DNA from: Paracoccaceae bacterium
Lineage (GTDB): Bacteria; Pseudomonadota; Alphaproteobacteria; Rhodobacterales; Rhodobacteraceae
Direction: 5' to 3'
Assembly: GCA_027030435.1 (NCBI GenBank)
Contig: JALVEX010000025.1
Coordinates: 1 to 5,673, forward strand
DNA length: 5,673 nucleotides
The translations under genes and the position numbers were made by a program. The notes beneath the pieces were generated by a model. The model searched no databases. It saw only the letters and a program-made list of their open reading frames with translations, and was not told the DNA's origin. Below, piece after piece: positions 1-5,010 of the stretch. Every line of letters starts with the position of its first letter. Position 1 is the first letter of the stretch.

Positions 1-408
1 CATACCATCGGGCGCATGGAGGAGCCTTCCCACACCAGCCCCTGGCTGGCGAAATACATCTTCCCCGGCGGCTACACGCCGGCGCTTTCGGAGGTGATGA
101 CGGCGGTGGAGAAGCAGGATCTCTTCATCACCGATATCGAGGTCTGGCGGCTTCACTACGCAAAGACCCTGCACGAGTGGCACCGCCGCTTCATGGCCAA
201 TATCGACAAGGCTCGCGCGCTTTATGATGATCGCTTCTGCCGCATGTGGCGGTTTTATCTCGTCTCGGCCGAGCAATCCTTCCGCTACTATCGGCAGGTC
301 GTTTTCCAGATCCAGCTGGCAAGGCGCCAAGATGCGGTGCCGCTCACGCGCGATTACCTGTTTGAGGGCGATGAGCAGGGCGCCGATCTGCATCTCGCCG
401 CGGAATAG
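1..408 (+). CDS. cfa: Cyclopropane-fatty-acyl-phospholipid synthase family methyltransferase, C-terminal part (5' end outside window)
   Basis: This enzyme family uses S-adenosylmethionine to add a methylene bridge to (or methylate) unsaturated acyl chains of membrane phospholipids, acting at the inner face of the membrane. The reading frame is open from base 1 (HTIGRM...) and ends at TAG 406-408, giving 135 visible residues, about the last third of a protein that is usually 380-420 residues. Family hallmarks in order are the HTIG strand ending the Rossmann fold, WLAKYIFPGGYTPALSEV, the DIE...LHYAKTLHEWHRRF block that lines the active site, and the DDRFCRMWRFYL...FR helices near the C-terminus. 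The ATG at 16 lies inside the conserved fold and is not the start. The gene runs tail-to-tail into the next gene with only four bases between the stops. Alphaproteobacteria often carry paralogues, and some only methylate without forming a ring, so the exact product is uncertain. The family assignment is firm. Confidence 0.92.
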   Translation, partial: HTIGRMEEPSHTSPWLAKYIFPGGYTPALSEVMTAVEKQDLFITDIEVWRLHYAKTLHEWHRRFMANIDKARALYDDRFCRMWRFYLVSAEQSFRYYRQVVFQIQLARRQDAVPLTRDYLFEGDEQGADLHLAAE

Positions 409-412
409 CGTC

Positions 413-1081
413 TCAGAAGGGGCGCACCGCATTGCCGGCATAGAAATAGAGCCCCATGCCGAAGGCAAACAGGATCCAGCCGGCGATCGCGTGCAGCAGG
501 AAGGCGAGCACGAAACTGCGGCGGATTTCATAGGCCCATGCGAAGATGATGCCGCCGGCGAATGTCAGGATGGCGACGATCCAGCTCCAGTACATGAGAT
601 GCGCGAAGGAAAAAAGCGCGGCATTGATCAGGATCGCGGCACGGGGGCCGGGCATGAGGCTTGCATAGCGGCGGAAGAAGAGAACGCGATATAGGATTTC
701 CTGCGGCAGGGCGGAAAGCCAGGGGTAGAGGGCAAAGATCATGGCCATCAGCAGGGGGCGGTGGCGGATCAGGGAAAACAGCGCTTCCGGGCGGGTGGCG
801 CGCAGGATCAGGTATGATGCAAAGGCCGCCACCAGAGCAAAGGCCAGCATGAGCGCCAGATTGGCGGGTGCAAAGGCCAAACGCCAGCCGCGAAGCAGTT
901 CGCGCCAGCGAAAGCCGGGCGTGGCGACAAGCAGGAAGATGCCGGCGATCGTGATCAGGAACAGCGCCGGAAACATCCATTTGGCGGGCAGGAAAACCGC
1001 CATGACAATCGGTGCGGCGGCATAGATGAGCAGAAACTCGATGCGGCGGCGCCTGATATCCGGAGCGCGATCTGTTGTCAC
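413..1081 (-). CDS. CPBP (CAAX protease / bacteriocin-processing) family intramembrane protein with variant active site
   Basis: This is a 222-residue, strongly hydrophobic protein with about six or seven likely membrane segments (roughly residues 15-32, 36-54, 72-93, 107-125, 148-166, 169-184 and 190-212) and a basic N-terminus (RRRR at 10-13). Three family motifs appear in order. Motif 1 is PQEILYR (126-132), where most family members have EExxxR. Motif 2 is FSFAH (157-161, FxxxH). Motif 3 is HAIAG (197-201, usually HxxxN or HxxxG/B). The fold therefore points to the Abi/CPBP relatives of Rce1, which are membrane glutamate proteases. However, the first glutamate of motif 1 is Gln127, and the Asn of motif 3 is Gly201. 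Activity cannot be assumed, although a PQExxxR form may define a subfamily. The start is GTG at 1079-1081, supported by AAGGGAA six bases upstream; the frame ends at TGA 413-415. The gene is transcribed towards the methyltransferase gene and away from carB, so it looks monocistronic. Its substrate and role are unknown. Confidence 0.85.
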   Translation of the reverse strand: MTTDRAPDIRRRRIEFLLIYAAAPIVMAVFLPAKWMFPALFLITIAGIFLLVATPGFRWRELLRGWRLAFAPANLALMLAFALVAAFASYLILRATRPEALFSLIRHRPLLMAMIFALYPWLSALPQEILYRVLFFRRYASLMPGPRAAILINAALFSFAHLMYWSWIVAILTFAGGIIFAWAYEIRRSFVLAFLLHAIAGWILFAFGMGLYFYAGNAVRPF

Positions 1082-1087
1082 CTGTTA

Positions 1088-1094
1088 TTCCCTT
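1088..1094 (-). promoter_or_regulatory. Ribosome binding site deciding the GTG start of the CPBP gene
   Basis: Read on the minus strand, AAGGGAA lies six bases before the GTG at 1081-1079. No ATG in that frame near the N-terminus has comparable support, so this site favours the GTG start. Confidence 0.6.
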
Positions 1095-1323
1095 GCATAT
1101 GGAGCGAAATTCATGGGCATGGCAGGCTAGCATGTAATTGCGCAATGAATGATCACAATCCATCGTCCCCAAGATGAAAATTTCGTGCCCGCAATGCTCC
1201 TCTCAGGCCCACGGGAAGGATGGCGACAACCGAATGTTGATTGATCCCGAGGTTTGGCCGCCCGCGTCAGGATATCGGCCCGCGATCCCTGGCCACGCGC
1301 CCCCATCGATTGACGCTAAGGGC

Positions 1324-1351
1324 TTGCACATGCCCCGCTGCCGTCTATAAC
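1324..1351 (+). promoter_or_regulatory. Probable housekeeping-sigma promoter of carB
   Basis: TTGCAC (1324-1329, preceded by C as is common in alphaproteobacterial -35 elements) and TATAAC (1346-1351) are separated by 16 bases. Transcription would begin near 1358, leaving a leader of about 25 bases before the ATG at 1383. That is too short for a riboswitch or attenuator, so this sequence shows no leader-based control of carB. The only Shine-Dalgarno-like bases are GGA at 1374-1376, a weak site. No ArgR or other known operator is recognisable. Confidence 0.6.
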
Positions 1352-1382
1352 CCACGACAATTTGCGCAGCCTTGGATCCGCC

Positions 1383-4300
1383 ATGCCTAAAAGAACCGAT
1401 ATCTCCTCCATCATGATCATTGGCGCGGGGCCGATCATCATCGGCCAGGCGTGTGAATTCGATTACTCCGGCGCCCAGGCCTGCAAGGCCCTGCGCGAAG
1501 AGGGCTACCGGGTGATCCTCGTCAATTCCAACCCGGCAACGATCATGACAGATCCTGGCCTCGCCGACGCCACCTATATCGAGCCCGTCACCCCCGAGAT
1601 CGTGGCCCGCATCATCGAGCGCGAGCGCCCCGATGCGATCCTGCCCACCATGGGCGGGCAGACCGGGCTCAACACCGCGCTCGCGCTCGATGACATGGGC
1701 GTGCTCGAGAAATACGGCGTGGAGCTGATCGGCGCAAACCGCAAGGCCATCGAGATGGCCGAGGATCGCAAGCTCTTCCGCGAGGCGATGGAGCGCATCG
1801 GCCTTGAAAACCCGCGCGCCACCATCGCCAGTTCCATGGAAGAAGCCATGGCCGCGATCGAGCATGTGGGCCTGCCCGCCATCATCCGCCCCGCCTTCAC
1901 GCTTGGCGGCACCGGTGGCGGCGTGGCCTACAACCGCGAGGATTTCATCCACTTCTGCCGCACCGGCCTCGATGCAAGCCCCGTCAACCAGATCCTGATC
2001 GACGAAAGCCTACTCGGCTGGAAGGAATTCGAGATGGAGGTGGTGCGCGATACGGCCGACAACGCGATCATCATCTGCTCGATCGAGAATATCGATCCCA
2101 TGGGCGTTCATACGGGCGATTCGATCACCGTCGCTCCCGCGCTCACGCTGACGGACAAGGAATACCAGAGGATGCGCTCGGGCTCGATCGCCGTCCTGCG
2201 CGAGATCGGGGTCGAAACGGGCGGCTCCAACGTGCAATGGGCGGTGGATCCGAAAACCGGGCGCATGGTGGTGATCGAGATGAACCCGCGGGTTTCGCGC
2301 TCCTCGGCGCTGGCTTCGAAGGCCACGGGTTTCCCGATCGCCAAGATCGCCGCCAAGCTCGCAGTGGGCTACACGCTGGACGAGCTCGACAACGACATCA
2401 CCAGAGTGACGCCGGCGAGCTTCGAGCCCACCATAGATTACGTCGTCACCAAGATCCCGCGCTTTGCCTTCGAGAAATTCGCCGGTGCCGAGCCGGTGCT
2501 TTCGACGGCGATGAAATCGGTGGGCGAGGCGATGGCGATCGGCCGCACCATCCACGAGAGCCTGCAAAAGGCGCTCGCCAGCATGGAAACCGGCCTCACC
2601 GGCTTCGACGAGGTGGAAATCGAGGGCGCGCCCGAGAAATCGGCGGTGATAAAGGCGCTTTCGGTGCAATCTCCCGATCGCATGCGGGTGATCGCCCAGG
2701 CCATGCGCCACGGGCTTTCGGACGCGGAAATCCACGATGTCACCAGATTCGATCCCTGGTTCCTCGCCCGCATCCGCGAGATCGTGGAAGCCGAGGAGCG
2801 GGTGCGGGCCGAAGGCCTGCCCGCAGATGAGGCGGGGCTCAGGGCGCTGAAGATGCTGGGCTTCACCGATGCCCGCCTCGCCGCCCTTGCCGGCCTCGGC
2901 GAAGCCGAGGTGCGCAAGGCACGCCTTGCGAAGGGCGTCACCGCCGCCTTCAAGCGCATCGATACCTGCGCCGCCGAATTCGAGGCACAGACGCCCTACA
3001 TGTATTCCACCTACGAGGCCCCCGCCATGGGCGAGGTGGAGTGCGAATCCCGCCCCACCGAAAAGAAGAAGGTGGTGATCCTCGGCGGCGGGCCCAATCG
3101 CATCGGCCAGGGGATCGAATTCGATTACTGCTGCTGCCACGCCTGTTTCGCCCTCTCCGATCAGGGCTATGAAACCATCATGATCAACTGCAACCCGGAA
3201 ACGGTCAGCACCGATTACGATACATCCGACCGCCTCTATTTCGAGCCGCTCACCTTCGAGCATGTGATGGAGATCCTGCGCGCCGAGCAGGAAAAGGGCA
3301 CGCTCCACGGCGTGATCGTGCAGTTCGGCGGGCAGACGCCCCTGAAGCTTGCCGATGCGCTCCAGGAGGCGGGCATCCCGATCCTCGGCACCAGCCCCGA
3401 TGCGATCGATCTCGCCGAGGATCGCGAGCGCTTTCAGGCGCTGGTGCGAAAGCTCGGCCTGAAGCAGCCGAAAAACGCCATCGCCGGCACCGCCGAAGAA
3501 GCCCTGAAGGCGGCGGAGGAGATCGGCTTCCCGCTGGTGATCCGGCCTTCCTACGTGCTTGGCGGGCGGGCGATGGAGATCGTGCGCGACATGCCCCATC
3601 TCGAGCGCTACATCCGCGAGGCAGTGGTCGTCTCGGGTGACAGCCCCGTGCTGCTTGACAGCTACCTCGCCGGTGCCATCGAGATGGATGTGGATGCGCT
3701 CTGCGACGGCACGGATGTGCATGTGGCGGGCATCATGCAGCATATCGAGGAAGCCGGCGTGCATTCGGGCGACAGCGCCTGCTCGCTGCCCCCCTATACC
3801 CTGCCGCGGGAGATCATCGAGGAAGTGGAGCGCCAGACGCGCGCGCTCGCCCTTGCGCTCGATGTGGTGGGGCTGATGAACGTGCAGTTCGCGGTGAAGG
3901 ATGGCGAGATCTACCTGATCGAAGTCAACCCCCGCGCCTCGCGCACCGTGCCCTTCGTCGCCAAGGCGACCGACAGCGCCATCGCCTCCATCGCCGCGCG
4001 GCTGATGGCGGGCGAAAAGCTCGCCGATTTCCAGAAACGCCCGCCCTACCCCAAGGGCACCAGCCCCGAAGATACCCTCCCCTTCGGCGATCCGATGACC
4101 CTCGCCGATCCCGACATGCCCTGGTTTTCGGTGAAGGAAGCCGTGCTGCCGTTCAATCGCTTCCCCGGCGTCGATACCATCCTCGGCCCCGAGATGCGCT
4201 CCACCGGCGAGGTCATGGGCTGGGATCGCTCCTTCCCCCAGGCCTTCCTCAAGGCGCAGATGGGCGCGGGCGTGGATCTGCCCCGTGAGGGCAAGGTCTT

Positions 4301-4676
4301 CATCTCCATCCGCGATGATGACAAGACGGCCGAGATGGCCGAAACCGCGCGCATCCTGAAGGATCTCGGCTTCGAAATCGTCGCCACCCGCGGCACCGGC
4401 GCCTGGCTTGGCGATAACGGCATCGAATGCGAGGTGGTGAACAAGGTCTATGAGGGCCGGCCCAATATCGTGGACATGCTGAAGGATGGCGAAATCGCCC
4501 TGGTGATGAACACCACCGAGGGTGCGCAAGCGATCGAGGACAGCCGCGACATCCGCGCCATCGCCCTGATGGACGCCATCCCCTATTTCACCACCGCCGC
4601 CGCTTCTCACGCCGCCACGCAGGCCATGGCGGCCCGTGCGGAGGGGGATATCGGCGTGCGCCCGCTTCAGGGCTGA
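1383..4676 (+). CDS. carB: Carbamoyl-phosphate synthase, large (ammonia) chain
   Basis: CarB makes carbamoyl phosphate from bicarbonate, two ATP and ammonia delivered by the glutaminase subunit CarA, supplying arginine and pyrimidine synthesis in the cytosol. The protein has 1097 residues (E. coli 1073). It contains two homologous ATP-grasp halves: carboxyphosphate about 1-402 and carbamoyl-phosphate about 559-963. The oligomerisation region lies between them, and an MGS-like allosteric domain spans about 964-1097. First-site residues match E. coli numbering exactly: Arg129, Arg169, Glu215, Glu299, Asn301, Arg303. Second-site equivalents are Arg681, Arg721, Glu767, Gln835, Glu847, Asn849 and Arg851. 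Ornithine-site (Glu789, His794, Asp797, Glu919, Thr1070) and nucleotide-effector residues (Ser975, Lys981, Thr1002, Thr1005, Lys1021) are also present, so feedback by UMP and activation by ornithine or IMP are plausible. An insertion of about 21 residues near 886-907 precedes the allosteric domain. The start MPKRTDI matches the family; an upstream in-frame TTG (1362) adds seven unrelated residues. carA is not adjacent. Confidence 0.99.
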   Translation: MPKRTDISSIMIIGAGPIIIGQACEFDYSGAQACKALREEGYRVILVNSNPATIMTDPGLADATYIEPVTPEIVARIIERERPDAILPTMGGQTGLNTALALDDMGVLEKYGVELIGANRKAIEMAEDRKLFREAMERIGLENPRATIASSMEEAMAAIEHVGLPAIIRPAFTLGGTGGGVAYNREDFIHFCRTGLDASPVNQILIDESLLGWKEFEMEVVRDTADNAIIICSIENIDPMGVHTGDSITVAPALTLTDKEYQRMRSGSIAVLREIGVETGGSNVQWAVDPKTGRMVVIEMNPRVSRSSALASKATGFPIAKIAAKLAVGYTLDELDNDITRVTPASFEPTIDYVVTKIPRFAFEKFAGAEPVLSTAMKSVGEAMAIGRTIHESLQKALASMETGLTGFDEVEIEGAPEKSAVIKALSVQSPDRMRVIAQAMRHGLSDAEIHDVTRFDPWFLARIREIVEAEERVRAEGLPADEAGLRALKMLGFTDARLAALAGLGEAEVRKARLAKGVTAAFKRIDTCAAEFEAQTPYMYSTYEAPAMGEVECESRPTEKKKVVILGGGPNRIGQGIEFDYCCCHACFALSDQGYETIMINCNPETVSTDYDTSDRLYFEPLTFEHVMEILRAEQEKGTLHGVIVQFGGQTPLKLADALQEAGIPILGTSPDAIDLAEDRERFQALVRKLGLKQPKNAIAGTAEEALKAAEEIGFPLVIRPSYVLGGRAMEIVRDMPHLERYIREAVVVSGDSPVLLDSYLAGAIEMDVDALCDGTDVHVAGIMQHIEEAGVHSGDSACSLPPYTLPREIIEEVERQTRALALALDVVGLMNVQFAVKDGEIYLIEVNPRASRTVPFVAKATDSAIASIAARLMAGEKLADFQKRPPYPKGTSPEDTLPFGDPMTLADPDMPWFSVKEAVLPFNRFPGVDTILGPEMRSTGEVMGWDRSFPQAFLKAQMGAGVDLPREGKVFISIRDDDKTAEMAETARILKDLGFEIVATRGTGAWLGDNGIECEVVNKVYEGRPNIVDMLKDGEIALVMNTTEGAQAIEDSRDIRAIALMDAIPYFTTAAASHAATQAMAARAEGDIGVRPLQG

Positions 4677-4679
4677 ACC

Positions 4680-4735
4680 TTCGGCAATATTCAACCCCGC
4701 TCATGAAGATCATGTGCATGACGGGCCTTGCCGAA
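4680..4735 (+). terminator. Extended nested inverted repeat just after carB, possible carB 3' end structure
   Basis: Three bases after the carB stop, TTCGGCAA (4680-4687) pairs with TTGCCGAA (4728-4735). Inside it, CCCG (4696-4699) plus TCATG (4701-4705) pair with CATGA (4717-4721) plus CGGG (4722-4725), with C4700 bulged and an 11-base loop. No U-tract follows, so a classic intrinsic terminator is not supported. It could stabilise the carB 3' end or act with Rho. Its position right after the stop is suggestive; its function is inferred. Confidence 0.4.
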
Positions 4736-4756
4736 TGGGCGAGGTTGATCTAGCTT
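4728..4756 (+). promoter_or_regulatory. Candidate promoter for the gcvT riboswitch transcript
   Basis: TTGCCG (4728-4733) and TAGCTT (4751-4756) are 17 bases apart. The -10 keeps only the first T, the A and the last T of the consensus. A start near 4761-4764 would place the transcript's 5' end right at the first riboswitch helix, the main argument in its favour. The -35 is also the right arm of the inverted repeat after carB. Other spacings, or transcription reading through from carB, cannot be excluded. Confidence 0.35.
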
Positions 4757-4760
4757 CCCG

Positions 4761-4932
4761 CCTGTCAGCAACGGGAGAATCCGGCCGGGCCGCGTGCCAG
4801 GCCGGTGCCGAAGGAGCAACCGCCCCGGTAAACTCTCAGGCAAAGGGACCGTGCTGGCGGTGAGACTCTGGAGAGAGGCGCTTTTCGCGCCCGCCGAAGG
4901 GATAACGATCTCAGGCGAAAGGACAGAGGGGG
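4761..4932 (+). promoter_or_regulatory. Tandem (two-aptamer) glycine riboswitch controlling gcvT
   Basis: The glycine riboswitch binds glycine in two similar aptamers and normally raises expression of glycine-cleavage genes. In aptamer 1, P1 pairs CAGC/ACGG (4766-4774, A4770 bulged) with CCGT/GCTG (4849-4856). GAGA (4775-4778) pairs with TCTC (4834-4837), CCGGCC (4781-4786) with GGCCGG (4800-4805), and ACCG with CGGT form a small hairpin at 4819-4829. The conserved GCCGAAGGAGCAAC (4807-4820) and ACTCTCAGGCAAA blocks are intact. In aptamer 2, P1 pairs CTCTG (4866-4870) with CAGAG (4924-4928), GAGA (4871-4874) with TCTC (4909-4912), and GGCGC (4877-4881) with GCGCC (4887-4891). GCCGAAGG (4893-4900) and CTCAGGCGAAAGGACAG are present, but the arm between them is only a few bases, much shorter than in aptamer 1. 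The short linker between aptamers and the position directly before gcvT fit the known class. Confidence 0.95.
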
Positions 4933-5010
4933 CGCCATCTGCCGGCTTCGGCCGGCACCGAAAGCCGGCAACACCGCACAGGAGGCCGGCCAGAGAGAAG
5001 GGGCGCGCCC
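4933..5010 (+). promoter_or_regulatory. Riboswitch expression platform with four GCCGGC copies, leading to the gcvT start
   Basis: The stretch between aptamer 2 and the gcvT start contains four copies of the self-complementary hexamer GCCGGC (4941-4946, 4951-4956, 4964-4969, 4985-4990). Copies 1 and 2 flank a TTCG tetraloop, giving a very stable small hairpin. Copies 3 and 4 can enclose a 15-base loop that contains most of a perfect AGGAGG (4980-4985). Copies 2 and 3 could pair instead. A 10-base palindrome, GGGCGCGCCC (5001-5010), abuts the start codon, and its GCGCCC can pair with GGGCGC (4930-4935) at the end of aptamer 2. No run of T follows any hairpin, which argues for translational or Rho-linked control over an intrinsic terminator. 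These pairings were read by eye and not energy-scored. Confidence 0.6.
4996..5003 (+). promoter_or_regulatory. Likely ribosome binding site of gcvT
   Basis: AGAAGGGG ends seven bases before the GTG at 5011, a normal spacing. The stronger match AGGAGG at 4980-4985 is 25 bases from the GTG and has no start codon at a suitable distance, so this nearer site is preferred. Confidence 0.55.

Larger units (their letters stand above)
1082..1382. other. Divergent intergenic spacer between the CPBP gene and carB
   Basis: This 301-base spacer separates two divergently transcribed genes. Its left part (to about 1200) is noticeably more AT-rich than the rest of the window and must hold the CPBP promoter. 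I could not find a convincing -35/-10 pair there. It contains a perfect 10-base palindrome, ATTGCGCAAT (1137-1146), and a nearby TGATCA (1150-1155), which may be protein-binding sites. The middle part (about 1200-1320) is GC-rich and shows no gene, RNA or repeat that I recognise. The right end holds the carB promoter. Confidence 0.6.

Noticed and set aside
224..694. Plus-strand frame bridging the methyltransferase gene and the CPBP gene
   Set aside because: It overlaps two well-supported genes in a different frame or strand, with no domain content.
1234..1350. Possible 38-residue leader peptide (MLIDPEVW...) upstream of carB
   Set aside because: Its stop falls inside the proposed -10 element, so it would not be on the carB transcript. 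The GGAAGGA upstream is too far from the ATG, and it lacks runs of Arg or other regulatory codons.
1362..1382. Upstream TTG as the carB start
   Set aside because: The added residues MRSLGSA match nothing in the family, whereas MPKRTDI at 1383 is the classic CarB N-terminus. No ribosome binding site precedes the TTG.
1203..1952. 249-codon minus-strand frame reaching from inside carB across the spacer
   Set aside because: Most of it is antisense to carB, the composition is shadow-like, and it would run across the carB promoter.
2010..4694. Very long (894-codon) open frame on the minus strand across carB
   Set aside because: It lies wholly antisense to an unmistakable carB. Its translation is low-complexity, rich in Gly, His, Arg, Ala and Asp with no recognisable domain, as expected for the complement of high-GC codons.
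4941..4956. GCCGGC-TTCG-GCCGGC as an intrinsic terminator
   Set aside because: The stem-loop is strong but is followed by ACCGAAAGCC with no T-run, so I treat it as part of the expression platform and not as a terminator.
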